A stretch of 64,000 bases of DNA from Orobanche coerulescens (taxonomy: Eukaryota; Streptophyta; Magnoliopsida; Lamiales; Orobanchaceae): assembly GCA_033398695.1 (NCBI GenBank), contig CM065802.1, positions 141,036,096 to 141,100,095 of the forward strand, given 5' to 3'. Each line of letters opens with the position of its first letter. Within the stretch, counting starts at the first letter, position 1. Below are positions 1-11,421 of this stretch, piece after piece. The notes under the pieces were generated by a model, which was not told where the DNA came from, searched no databases, and was given only the letters and a program-made list of their open reading frames with translations. Position numbers and translations under genes: made by a program.

Positions 1-169
1 ATGAAAATGATAGATGAGGAAATCTTACTGTTCTTTGGTCTGAAGGGCTCGGCTCTTGCACAGGTCACACGTGACGCGAAAGTCCAATGATACTAGTCTG
101 ATGAATGATGATTTCAAATGAGACATGACTCGGAAGGTAGTATTCAAAACCACGCTCCAATACCAAATC
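1..169 (-). mobile_element. A0 element: 5' leader next to its LTR (minus strand)
   Basis: Read on the minus strand, this is the untranslated leader just after a 5' LTR. It is the near-exact reverse complement of the leader at 13766-13930 of the plus-strand A element. The primer-binding site lies at about 153-166. The rest of this copy (gag, pol, 3' LTR) lies off the left edge of the window. No coding sequence is present. Confidence 0.85.
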
Positions 170-2618
170 TGTAACACCCCAAACTAGGCGGATATTACAG
201 TGCCGTGGACTCCCGACTAGGACCCACCAGGCGAATGAAAACTAATTAATTAAATAATATAATCGTAGTACCGAACCACATTATATTACCAAATACTCCG
301 ATGAGGAGCTTAAGTACAATACACCAGGACAATAACCGAATAAAAGTATATTTTATATGGAGATAAAATATACAACACTGAATGAACTCAATATCCAAAC
401 GGAAATCTGCAGCGGAAATAAAATAAAGAAAACACGGTGAATGAAAGGACTGGGGCCCCCTACTAGTATCACTGAGACTCCTCGTCGTCAACGTGATCTC
501 CCCGTGCTTTTGCCTTGCCATGATCTGAAAAACAATATCCCCCAACGGGGTCAGTTACACAGAACAACAATCCTCAAGAGTTGAATAATCACAATCCTGT
601 TGAAAACATATGCAATCAAACATGCTATATGAATCAACTGATAATACGGCTCAAGGAATGGCGCCACACTACGCCCGGGATGGAAATGTGTCCGTGTACA
701 AGCCACCAACTAGTATCGATCGAATACACGTGTGGTCTTGTACCTAATCAGTCTCACGAAGTGATCGTCTCGTGTGCACAGTCCAATGTGAGTCCAGCAA
801 CCAACACATGACTTTATATGTGCCCGACATGAAAATCCTACACATACCAACCGGCACTCCAGTATGACCCGAAATGCCACGATATAACAAAAGTGACATC
901 GAAATTCAATAATGACTCACCAAGATGAAATGATGGTGAAATGAATGACAACTCAATGAAATGATTGGAACCGTCGTTCCTCGTGAGTGAAGTGATTAAA
1001 TGACAATTACAAGTCTCAATACGGTTAGTACTTTATGAATGAATTATGAGTATGAATGAACAACAACGAAAGGAGTGAATATCCTTTTAACTGGGTAAGA
1101 ATTAACTTACTCAACACCGGTGAACAATGTCCTTCCACGAACAACGTCCTAAATGAAATGTCGGTCGCTCGAACAACCTTGAATGACAATTACCAACAAA
1201 CGCTCAATATACGTATCAACCACGATTATAACCAACTCAAACGTTGATACAACAATATCCGAACTCAAAGATGCACTCTAACGAATACGTAGTAAACATC
1301 CTACCCGTGGGTTACAACCACCCCCAAATTATCGAAACCAACTTCCAAAAGATTGATTCAAACCAGCAAAACAATATCAATGACATCAATAATCCAATAG
1401 GAATCCACAATTCAAGATTACTACAACATCAATCGGAAAATCCCCAAATTAACCGAAGTCAACCCCAAGGGTTCTTGAAATAAATCCCCAAATAGCCATT
1501 AGATCCGAGATATACACCGAATAACCCGTAGGAATACGCGTATACAAGGTAGATAAACCATATCTCATATATTCCAACAACAATCTAAGTTCAAACGAAG
1601 AAATCGGAAGGAAAACCCCAAATATCCGAAATTCTAGGTTCAAGAAATCATTACCTTTGATTTGATGTAATGGAGATGATGAAGTGATGATTAATCCAAC
1701 TCAAAGACTTGAATATGATGATTGATGATTACACCTCGAAGAACACTCTCTGAAATTCCCGGAATCGCTCAAAACCGACGAAGAACTGAAGAGAAATGAC
1801 AAATGACGTTAAAGGACTGGACTGTCCTATATATAGCAAATTCCAGTTAGCGTGCGCTAGCTCCTGTGCGTAGCGTGTGCTAACGGGTGTACTGGGTAGT
1901 CCAGTACCCTCTGATCGCAACGGTAGCGTGCGCTACGTACCTCTCGTAGCGTGCGCTACCCCCTTTAATTAGCGTGCGTTAACACCAAAGGTTAGCGTGC
2001 GTTAACGAATTATCTGATGCCCAGTACTGGAGTCCAGAACCTCCTGTTCTCTGATCTGATCTCGGTAGCGCGCGCTACTACACCATTTGCGTACGCTAAA
2101 ACCACTCATAGCCTGCGCTAGGCATTTATCCAAAGCAGTCCAGTAGCCACTGGACTCTGCCTGATCCGTCCTTAGCGCGCGCTATACCGGCTGCATAGCG
2201 TCCGCTACTCCAGCCTACTAGTGCGCGCTACTTATCATTCGTAGCGTGCGCTACTTATAACCCAACTGCAGTCCAGTGCCTTCTGGACTGCCTGCTTGAA
2301 ACATACTAGCGTGCACTAGTATTGAGAGGTAGTGTTCGCTACCCGTACTCAATTAGCGCATGCTAAAGAGAGTACGTAGCATGCGCTACTCCTCACACAC
2401 AACACACTATGAAAATGACAACGATGATAAACACCACACGATTCTCCAACTAGATTGATGATGAATGACGATTAATACACGATACAATTACTCTCAACGA
2501 TGAATACAATGATTGAATATGAGTGACAAATGATCATTAATGAGTGAAAATTACTGAGTGACAATTACTGAATGATAATTATTGAATGATAATGACTGAA
2601 TTACAACCGGGCATTACA
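170..2618 (-). repeat. A0 element 5' LTR (Ty3/gypsy, family A), minus strand
   Basis: On the minus strand this begins TGTAATGCCCGG and ends GGGGTGTTACA, the termini of the other family A LTRs at 23839-26328 and 31553-34039. A TATA-like box (CTATATATAG, 1827-1836) faces left, with the palindrome array at 1848-2388 immediately upstream of it. A possible splice donor (CAAAGGTAATGA) lies near 1655 on the minus strand. The right edge at 2618 interrupts a B-type LTR; the flank there is TCTAG, and the matching duplication is outside the window. Short open frames in this stretch look like chance. Confidence 0.88.
1848..2388. repeat. Palindrome array in A0 LTR (17 copies of a 12-mer)
   Basis: About 17 copies of TAGCGTGCGCTA or one- to three-base variants occur in 540 bp, spaced roughly 15-60 bp apart. 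The first is at 1848-1859 and the last at 2377-2388. The unit is a near-perfect palindrome. Between the copies are separate inverted repeats built on AGTCCAG/CTGGACT, for example 2137-2156 (8-bp arms) and 2268-2291 (9-bp arms). The array abuts the putative TATA box of the LTR, so it occupies the upstream promoter region (U3). Function is unknown; a binding site for a DNA-binding protein is the simplest reading. Confidence 0.85.
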
Positions 2619-3178
2619 TCTAGGCAGTGAACGCTGGATCGTCGGAATTACCATGTGTATGTTGTGATATCATGTTGTGATTATCATGTGTGTATGTTAT
2701 TGTTGAGTTTCTCGCAGGAGAAGACTCATTGGTTCTTTTGTCATTTATGTTATTATTATTCTTCGTGAGATGTTGAATAATATGTTGTGGTACTTGTACT
2801 AACATCGTTGTGCTAACCCCTTCGGGAGGAACATTTGTTTATGTTCAGGATCCAGGAGAGCGGGGAAACAACCACTGGAGTTGCATGACGACGAGGGTGC
2901 AGAGTGATGTTCCGGCGGAGTTTATTTATCTGTTGTTTGTATCGTTTTAATAAGTACTCGAGTACGTCGTCGTTTGTGATGATTTGGATTTGGTGATGTA
3001 TTAATACTTTTCCTTTGGACATTTTTATTTTCAGTATTGGTCAGAACTATTGTATTTTATTTCAGTTACTTTCATACGTTGGTATCTTTTATTGTCTTTT
3101 CATTTCTTCAGCCTTGTAAATCCTTATGTAAAGGATTTACGACGCAGTAATATTCCTGAATATATCAGGGATGTTACA
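2619..3178 (+). repeat. B1 element 5' LTR, 3' portion only
   Basis: This matches the last 560 bp of the B-type LTRs at 37850-41342 and 58661-61019, ending ATCAGGGATGTTACA. The left part of the LTR was displaced by insertion of A0 and is outside the window. A possible splice acceptor (TGTTTATGTTCAG) lies at about 2837-2849, after a branch-point-like TGCTAAC and a short CCCC/GGGG stem. Confidence 0.88.
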
Positions 3179-3413
3179 GAATATGGTATCGGAGCTAAGA
3201 TTATGGATATATTGGCCATTGGGTTAAAATAGGGGTCATATATGTCTTTTGAGGTAACCGGCCACGAATAACATCACTGTACTGCCTACGTCTTCATGCG
3301 AGCGGTGGTTGTAAGTTCCTAAACTCTATCTCGTCCTTTACATGTTGTATCTCTTTATACTTGAACATTAGAACGATAGTGTTTCATGTATATTGAGTAT
3401 TTATGCTTACAGT
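3179..3413 (+). other. B1 primer-binding site and leader
   Basis: The primer-binding site TGGTATCGGAGC lies at 3184-3195, five bases after the LTR end. It matches the 3' end of plant initiator tRNA-Met except that G replaces A at position 8. The leader runs to the gag ATG at 3414 and is repeated at 61020-61253 in B2. Confidence 0.82.
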
Positions 3414-4700
3414 ATGTTGAGAGGTGGACGTGGTCGTGGTCGCGGTCATGGACGCGGACGAAGGAATGCCGAAAGAGAAGCTTCGCCTTCTAATCAGGCC
3501 AGCCACAGCTCAGGCGAGCCACAGAGATCTATTAATAATGAATCGGAACCTGCTGTGCCCGAAATCCTTCGTCAGGTGGTGAACCAGATGACTCAGTTCG
3601 CCCAGGTCGTGGACCGAATGCAAGTGGCAGTAGGGTTACAACAGGGAGATCGACATCAGGGTATCCCAGACATGGGAAATCGAGGCGACCGATGGCTGCA
3701 AGAGGTGGCGAAGATGCAACCACCTAAATTCGACGGTATTTCTGAGACTCCCACCTGGGATCATTGGTTAAAGGAATTGGAGAAAATTTTTGCTGGGATT
3801 AATTGCCCAGACGACCGGAGAGCCTCTATTGCTCAGTACTTTCTGATAGGGGAAGCATCTGAGTGGTGGGAAGCCATCCAGCCTGCAGATCATGATGCGA
3901 ACTGGACAGAATTTAAATTGATGATGGAAGCTCAGTACTGCCCTCGTCCTTTGAGGGAAGCCAAAGTTCAGGAGTTTTTCTCCGCTCAGCCTTCAGATGT
4001 GCCAGTATCTCAGGCAATTAAGACGTTTAACCAACAGCTGGCATTTGTTCAATATCTGGTCAGAACAGATGCAGAAATGATGATCCATTTTGATATGAGA
4101 ATGAAACCAGAAATCTAGAGGTATATGTCCGGTTTTGAATGTACCACTCTCTGTCAATACCAGGATAAAGCATTGGCGTATGAAATCAAGGAAGTAGCAA
4201 TAGAGAAGTTGGCAGAGTCCAAGAAGTAGAAAGTCTCCGGTAGTTTCACGGAGCACAAGAGTAGTGGGCCCCGCAAGGCTTAGTTATCCTTTCATTCTTT
4301 CAAGAAACCTCCGCACCCATCTAAGAGCGGAAAGAACTTCGGAGCAGCATCAACCACGACGGATGTCACCAGGAAATGATTTAACTGTTCCCAGACAGGG
4401 CACTATCGACGGAATTGCCCCCTACCTGCCGTGACTTGTTTTGAGTGTGGTCGAGAGGGACATCGTGCGGTGTTCTGTGAAGAGGCTGCAAAGTCTTTTA
4501 GAGCCCAAACACCACAGTCAGTTCAGAAGGAAGCCAGTATCCAACAGACGCAGCAAAGTGATCAGATGCCTCAGAATTTTGGCCGCAGACGAGGCAGAGG
4601 ACAGTGGGACCGAAAGGGTACATCGAGTGCCGGATCTGTTCCCCCACATCTGTACGAGATAAGGAGAACAGACGATCGTGATCTCATTGCCGCATCGTGT
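3414..4700 (+). pseudogene. B1 gag (capsid/nucleocapsid), broken
   Basis: This is the structural Gag of a Ty3/gypsy chromovirus, which packages the element RNA. The ATG at 3414 opens a Gly/Arg-rich N-terminus (GRGRGRGHGRGR), followed by a retrotransposon gag domain (WDHWLKELEKIF, YFLIGEASEWWEAI). In-frame stops occur at 4116, 4227, 4281 and 4377. Those at 4227 and 4281 are CAG-to-TAG changes relative to B2, and the one at 4377 removes the first Cys of zinc knuckle 1. The second CCHC knuckle (CFECGREGHRAVFC) is intact at about 4438-4479. The ORF ending near 4781 continues in a different frame from the protease, so a frameshift lies at about 4690-4730. The copy cannot make a full Gag. Confidence 0.87.
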
Positions 4701-5071
4701 ATTGTTCGATCCTTTCCCACCGGCTTAGCGTTTTATTCGATACAGGAGCTACGCATTCATTTATATCCTTGTCTTGTGTAAGTCGTTTGAATATTTGTGG
4801 TTTTCATAATTGTGAACCTTATGTTGTGGGTTTACCGAGCGGAGAGAGGATTGTTGGAAACTTAGAAACTAGAGATTTCCCTGTATCATTTAGAGACAGA
4901 GAGTGGCTCTCAGATCTGATTGTGATAGAACTGCTAGGAGACGACCTGATACTCGGAGATGATTGGCTTAATCGATATGGATCTATTGTAAGCTACCGAA
5001 AGAGGAATATCTCGCTGATCACTGACGATGGTTCCGAAATACTGTTTGAAGGATGGAAACCAAAAAGCTAA
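4697..5071 (+). pseudogene. B1 aspartic protease
   Basis: This is a retropepsin-type protease that would cleave the Gag-Pol polyprotein. The catalytic motif [12 protein letters not shown] starts at about 4733, and the second conserved block ([16 protein letters not shown]) follows. The frame is open to a stop at 5069-5071, where B2 reads straight through into RT (AGC TCA at the matching site; here AGC TAA). The protease domain therefore looks whole, but it is cut from RT by a nonsense change and is out of frame with gag. Confidence 0.83.
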
Positions 5072-5077
5072 GGAAAG

Positions 5078-6342
5078 ATGATCAAGGCGATGAAAGCTGT
5101 CAAATTGTTGAAACAGGGCTGTACCGGATACTGGTGCTATGCAATGAAGAAAGAAGACAAAATTGTGGAACTTTCATCCATTCCTGTTGTGAACGAATTT
5201 CCGGATGTATTTCCTGACGAGTTACCTGGACTACCTCCACGACGGGATGTAGAATTCACCATCGAGCTGGAACCCGGAGCTACACCAATTTCTAAGGCAC
5301 CGTATCGTATGGCACCTACTGAGATGTACGAACTGAAAAAGCAACTGGAGGAGTTACTGGACAAAGGCTATATCCAGCCAAGCGTTTCGTCCTGGGGAGC
5401 ACCAGTTCTTTTTGTCCGGAAGAAGGATGGATCGCTTCGACTGTGTATTGACTATCGAGAGCTGAACAAGATGACGATTAAGAACAAGTATCCATTGCCA
5501 CGGATTGATGATTTGTTTGACCAGTTACAAGGAGCAACAATGTTTTCAAAAATCGATCTGAGATCAGGATATCATCACCTGAGGATTAAGGAATCTGATG
5601 TTACGAAATCAGCATTCAGAACTCGCTACGGACACTATGAGTTTGTAGTGATGCCGTTTGGTCTCACTAACGCACCTGCTATATTCATGCAATTGATGAA
5701 CCGAGTGTTCATCGAGTATATGGATAAATTTGTGGTTGTGTTCATTGATGACATTCTGTTGTATTCTAAGAGCCCGGAAGAGCATGCGCAGCATTTACGG
5801 ATTGTGTTAGACCTGTTGAGTAATGAACAATTGTACGCCAAATGTTCTAAGTGTGAATTCTGGCTAAAGGAAGTAATGTTCCTCGGCTATGTGGTATCAG
5901 CTGAAGGAGTCCGAGTAGATCCTCAGAAGATCAAAGCAGTTATGGATTGGAAGCCTCCAAAGAACGTGAAAGAAGTCCGGAGTTTCTTAGGACTTGCTGG
6001 ATATTATCGTTGGTTCGTGGAAGGGTTTTCCAAAATTACCCGCCCACTTACTCGACTACTGCAGAAAACTCAAAAGTTTGAGTGGAATGAGTTGTGCCAG
6101 AATAGCTTTGATGAATTGAAGAAGAGATTGACGACGGCACCGATTTTAGCACTCCCACAGGGAACTGGAGGATTTATAGTTTACAGTGATGCTTCGAACC
6201 AAGGACTCAGATGTGTATTGATGCAGAATGATAAGGTGATCGCTTATGCGTCACGACAGCTGAAACCTTATGAAGTGAATTACCCAACGCATGATTTGGA
6301 GCTAGCAGCAGTAGTTTTTGCTTTGAAAATCTGGAGACATTA
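5078..6342 (+). pseudogene. B1 reverse transcriptase and start of RNase H
   Basis: This is an open 425-codon frame. It includes the protease-RT linker ([18 protein letters not shown]), the full RT core ([38 protein letters not shown]) and the catalytic [10 protein letters not shown] at about 5738-5767. The start of RNase H follows ([20 protein letters not shown]). Coding stops at ALKIWRHY, where element C is inserted at 6343; the frame resumes at 36072. Some catalytic-core residues are atypical, for example SGYHHLR where B2 has SGYHQLR. Confidence 0.88.
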
Positions 6343-8851
6343 TATAAAACCCTAAAATCTGGTTTCACATTTTTTATAACTAATTTGATTTTTACCTAAG
6401 TTTATATTATGATTAATAAATAATTAAAACTATATGTTATGAAATAAAATACAAATTATTAATATTTATCCTAAACTATGCTTAACTAAAATACTTTACG
6501 TTTTCCTTAGCCTATCCTATTGATACAAACGACACATTTTATTTATTGTAAACCATACACACATTTTTGTCTAGAACCGAAATCTATGCATGTCTATTCC
6601 ATATATATACGTTTTGTCATACACATTTCAGCAAGATAAGACCAAATATTCATGTGTATATCCTTTCTTTTAGAAGATATGATTTTATCCCTTGCCTAAA
6701 CAAACATACACAGCTTTCCTTTTCCTTCACACGGTTTTTCCTTATAATTTGTACGCTTCATTCCCTCCATATCACACAATATTCATCCTCCTCTTCTCCC
6801 TATAAATATTGAAACATAACCAGCCCTAAATCCATTATTTTCTCTCCACAAAATCAAAGAAGTTGCAAGTTAGGGCCACAGCTTTGGTGTTCAAGCTTTC
6901 GTAGCAGCTTTTGGGTGTTTGTGTGAGCGCCATCTTCTTTCTTGTCGATCCTCTTGATTCAGATCTAGGTAAATCATTAACCTTCTTTGTCATGCATTAA
7001 CGTGTGCGTTTTGGTGTCAATCTATAAGTGTTTATACAATAATATGTATGATTAAACATGTTGGAGGTGGTAGAGATGCATTTGTTTTCTGGACAGATTC
7101 ATAACCCTATCTTGTACGGACCGTAGCTCGAGTTTTACAACAGATTTTTGCATGATTCTTGAGTCTGAAGATAAGTTCAGAGAGTTTACTAACTGGCCCA
7201 ATTGGTTAGAAGTCGATTGGGGTTGACTTGGTCGTCCAAACAATTTATAAGAAAATGGTTGTTGAATCTGGAAATCTTGAGTCTGATTTCAGTCTATTTA
7301 TATGATTTTTAATTCACAAACTATAACGATTGAGAACCCCAACTTTTATCAGGAGAACTTATAACATATTTATTAGTTACTGTAATTTTGTAGATTTTTC
7401 TGATGTGTATAACTAGGTTAAATAAATGCAAACTTTTGGGGTATACATGCAGAGCAGTTTCTCGACAGGTTTGAGAAAACGATTTTTGAAATGGTACTTT
7501 CACATAGAAATAAAATCTGGAAAAATTTGGGGAGGTGCTTAACTCATGTGGTAATCACAAGTAAAAATTGTAAAACCTCAGAACCTTATTTGTTATGCTT
7601 TAAAATTCATAAGAAATCAGAACCATATTCACTTGTGAAATCCCTGACCTATTATTAAGTAACTTTGAGTAATGAATCCGTTATGACTTTAATGAACGTA
7701 TAAGTAATATATAATTATAATTCATGTAGATTCAGTGAAGGAGGAGTGATCCACCTTTCCTTGTGATCATTTTCCTATTGCTTTCATTTCCTAAGGTACA
7801 TATATTCCGCCCTTTTTCAGTAAGAGTTTCTCATGACTTATTTTCCTGATGATTGTTATTTGATGCCATTGATCCATATTTGCTTTGTTATTCGTTTGAT
7901 TATTCCTTGATGCTATATTCATCTCCATAGTCATCATCTTGGTGGACAATTAGAAATTGTCCCTCACGATTATTATATACATCATTTGCCTATTTATGTT
8001 TCCCATATTTGTTTAACTAGTCATGGGGGTTCCATGACCTTGCCATTGATACACCAATGGTATTGACACTATCTGTGGAGGTGTGACTTTGTCCACGGCA
8101 TTCCCATTTGTTTATATTGCTATATATAGCGCACTTGGCCCGTGTATATTGTATGTATGCTTAGTCTAGAACTTGGCATATGTATATCTGTTTTGCAGGG
8201 AGCGTATGGATGCATCCTAGGTATTTAGTTATGTTTAGAATTTGGTGAATGGACTTGTGTGTGTGCAATACACCCCATTTCACATTAGTACATGTGGAGA
8301 GCTAGACTCCTTTGCACGATTTGCTATTTGTTTGTTACTTGGGCATTTTTCTTTGTTTATGTTTGACATCCGTCCCATATTTCCCTTTGTTTAAGTTTTG
8401 ACTCCTTCATCATTTGTTCCATATTTCCTCGATATCTTGTTCAGCAGGTTCTCTTGGATTCATTCACTATTCTTTCGTTTATGCTTATTATATTTCATTA
8501 TTTATATCTGTTCACTGAGCGTTAGCTCAGCCGCATTTTTCTTTTCTCTGCGGCAGGTAATAAGTGGGGTGCTGGGCAGGAGTGATGAGAGTAGGAGCTA
8601 GAGGACCTACCCATGGTTAGATTCCCATTTATGGAGTATTTTTAAGACTTAGTATTTTGGAATTTTATTTCATTTCAGACTTATGTTTTGGATTATTTCT
8701 TTCATTGAGACTTTGTCGAGATAATACTTTAGAAGTCGTTGTTTTGCTTGACTCAGTATTTATTTTATAATAAAGTCTTCCTCTTGCGTTAGTATGTTCT
8801 GATTGGCACCATAATGTTACATTTTGGCCCTTTTCGGGTTCGGGTGTTACA
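6343..8851 (+). repeat. Element C 5' LTR
   Basis: This 2509-bp LTR is closely matched by the right copy (about 2507 bp after removing the insertion). A TATA box (TATAAAT) is at 6801-6807. A possible leader intron runs from AG|GTAAAT (6969) to CTGCGGCAG (8556), with a small GAGCGTTAGCTC stem upstream of the acceptor. AATAAA at about 8769 may be the polyadenylation signal, which would place most of the LTR downstream of the start site in the repeated (R) region. It ends CGGGTGTTACA. I see no palindrome array in this family. An ORF at 8398-8601 recurs in the other LTR and looks non-coding. Confidence 0.88.
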
Positions 8852-9533
8852 ATTATGGTATCGGAGCCCTAGGTTCGACCTGTAGAGCTTAGGTTATGAC
8901 CTATGAGGATTGGGTAGACATTAGGCTTCCTTCTGCTTTAACCGTTTCCTTTTATATTTTGATCTTAACCTCTAATCTTGTCTTTGGTGTTTCGTTTATT
9001 GATCTTTTAGATGGGGAACACTCGTACTACTACCTCATTCCAGGTACCGTTACGGGAACCTTATATATGTATGGTCGAGCTGATTTTGTCTTATTTGATA
9101 CTGGTGCAACTCATTATGTGGTATCTATTTCATTTGCTAATCATATTACAATCCATCTACATTACTTGACTATGCCTTATCTATATCCACCCCTATGAAG
9201 AATCAAGTAATTATTAGCCATGAATTTAAGAACTGTCCCTTACGTTTTGACGACAAAATTTGTTCTGCCAATCTATTTCCTTTGGAGATGTGCGACTTCG
9301 ATATCATTCTAGGCATAGATTGGTTGACGGAACATCGAGCTACGATTGACTGTCATGCCAAACGTGTCATCATCGGTGATCTCAGTAATCCCGAATTCAT
9401 TTATCAGGGTTCTCGACCTGTTAAGTCTATGAAAATCATCTCTTCTTTGAAAGCCCGTACCTTGATCTCACACGTTTGTGAGGGTTTCCTAGATTCCATC
9501 AAGGATACTTCTGTGGATGAACCTCACACGGCA
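8852..9533 (+). pseudogene. Element C leader, gag stub and protease remnant
   Basis: The primer-binding site TGGTATCGGAGCC begins at about 8856. An ATG at 9011 starts a short gag-like N-terminus (MGNTRTTTSFQ) that runs almost directly into protease, so nearly all of gag, including the capsid and zinc knuckles, has been deleted. Protease is recognised by [13 protein letters not shown] (about 9090-9128, one frame) and [16 protein letters not shown] (about 9300-9347, a second frame, ORF from 9195). The protease-RT linker follows. At about 9533 the sequence switches abruptly to family A RNase H. No RT of C remains on either side. Confidence 0.8.
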
Positions 9534-11421
9534 GAATGGGAAGGTTATTGCTTATGCTTCACGACAATTGAGACCTTACGAGATTAATTATCCGACCCAC
9601 GACCTTGAGCTAGCAGCCGTGGTGTTTGCTTTGAAAATTTGGCGTCATTATCTTTATGGCGTTACTTGTCAGATATTCACCGATCATAAAAGTTTAAAGT
9701 ATATATTTACTCAGAAGGAGTTAAATATGCGACAGAGGCGGTGGTTAGAACTAATCAAGGATTATGATATTGAGATCCTTTACCACCCGGGCAAGGCGAA
9801 CGTTGTCGCCGACGCCTTGAGTCGTAAGTCCATTCAGGAGCAGATGCTTGCTCGTTTAAGATTCGAAGGAGCTTGGCAGAATTCCTTAGACCCCGGATCG
9901 AGGTCCGGCTTCAAATAATCGGTGGACAACTTTGTATGTTAGAGATTTCATCGTCACTTGAGGAGGTAATCATAGAGAATCAGAGTTCAGACCCTTCATT
10001 GTTGCGCATCCGTGAGGATGTGACTCACGGGAAAGCCCCTGGATTCGTGGTCCACGAGGACGGACTTTTGAGGTTTAAGAACCGGTTGTGCGTACCGGCG
10101 AATGAAGAGTTGAAAAACTTGATTTTGAGAGAAGCTCATGCTACCCCTTATTCTGTTCACCCGGGGTCTAGCAAGATGTATAAAGACTTGAAACAAAATT
10201 ACTGGTGGAGTAATATGAAGCGAGAAGTCGCGGAATTTGTTTCGAGATGCTTAACTTGCCAGCAAGTCAAGATTGAACATCAGCGACCGGCGGGTATTGT
10301 GAAACCTCTCCATATTACAGAGTGGAAATGGGAAGACATTTCTATGGATTTCATCACGAGTTTGCCGACGAGTCATCGTGGCATGAATACGATCTGGGTG
10401 ATTGTGGACCGCTTAACTAAATCAGCTCATTTTCTTGAGATTAAGGATACTTGGGGTCCCGAGAGACTTGCCCAGCTATTCATCAAAGAGATTGTGAGAC
10501 TGCACGGTACTCCTAAAAGTATCGTTTCCGATCGTGACGGACGGTTTGTGTCACATTTTTGGAAATCAGTTCATCGTGCTATGGGAACTCAGCTTAATCT
10601 CAGTACTGCCTTTCATCCTCAGTCCGACGGACAATCAGAGAGGACTATTCAGACATTAGAGGACATGTTGAGAGCTTGCGTCCTCGATTGGAAGGATGAT
10701 TGGGAAGCCCAACTACCATTGATCGAGTTCACGTATAATAATAGTTGGCATGCTTCCATTAAGATGGCACCTTACGAGGCCTTGTACGGTCGTCGTTGTC
10801 GCTCTCCTTTGTGTTGGGATGACTTGTCAGAATCAATCGGCACCGAGCCCGATATGCTTATAGCCGCCCGGGAAAAGGTAGCTTTGATCAAGAGTCGTTT
10901 GTTGACCGCTCAGAGTCGACAGAAATCATATGCAGATAACCGTCGTCGACCATTAGAGTTCGAGGCTAGTGACCATGTGTTGGTCAAGGTATCCCCGAGT
11001 CGTGGTATCTTCCGTTTTGGGAAGAGGGGAAAGTTGAGTCCGAGATTCATTAGACCGTTTGAGATTTCGGATCGAGTAGGCGAGTTAGCTTATAGATTGG
11101 CTTTACCTCCGGCGTTTAGCCGAATTCATAATGTGTTTCATGTCTCTCAGTTGCGTAAGTATGTTTCCGACCCGAGTCACATACTGCAGTTCGACGAAAT
11201 CGAAATCGCCGACGACCACTCATATGAGGAGCGTCCTATACGAGTCTTAGAGCGACGAATCAAACAGTTGAGAAATAAGACGATTCCTTTGGTTAAGATT
11301 CAGTGGTCTAGACACGGAGTCGAAGAGGCCACTTGGGAAACCGAGAAGAATATGCGGGAGAGTTATCCCGAGTTGTTTGACCCTTAGTTTCGGGGACGAA
11401 ACTCTTTTAAGGGGGGGTGTA
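9534..11421 (+). pseudogene. Truncated family A element: RNase H, integrase, chromodomain
   Basis: This is the 3' end of an A element. RNase H starts at [15 protein letters not shown] and continues through [16 protein letters not shown]. Integrase has the HHCC region, the DDE core ([38 protein letters not shown]) and a C-terminal chromodomain-like segment (PLVKIQWSRHGVEEATWE). A frameshift near 9855-9930 separates ORF 9517-9918 from ORF 9873-11387, and lesions there cluster at CAG/CTG sites relative to 17095-17500. The integrase itself is otherwise open to its stop at 11385. A polypurine tract (AAGGGGGGG) at about 11409-11417 precedes the LTR at 11422. Everything upstream of RNase H is missing. 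Confidence 0.88.

Noticed and set aside
1848..2388. Palindrome array considered as a CRISPR array
   Set aside because: Units are 12 bp, spacers vary widely and are conserved between LTR copies, and the context is plant LTR DNA.
170..2618. A0 as a solo LTR
   Set aside because: Leader and primer-binding site sequence continues directly to its left (1-169), so it is the 5' LTR of a larger element.
8398..8601. 67-codon hydrophobic ORF in the C LTR, repeated at 35618
   Set aside because: Its conservation follows from LTR identity. It has a T-rich composition and spans the putative acceptor region.
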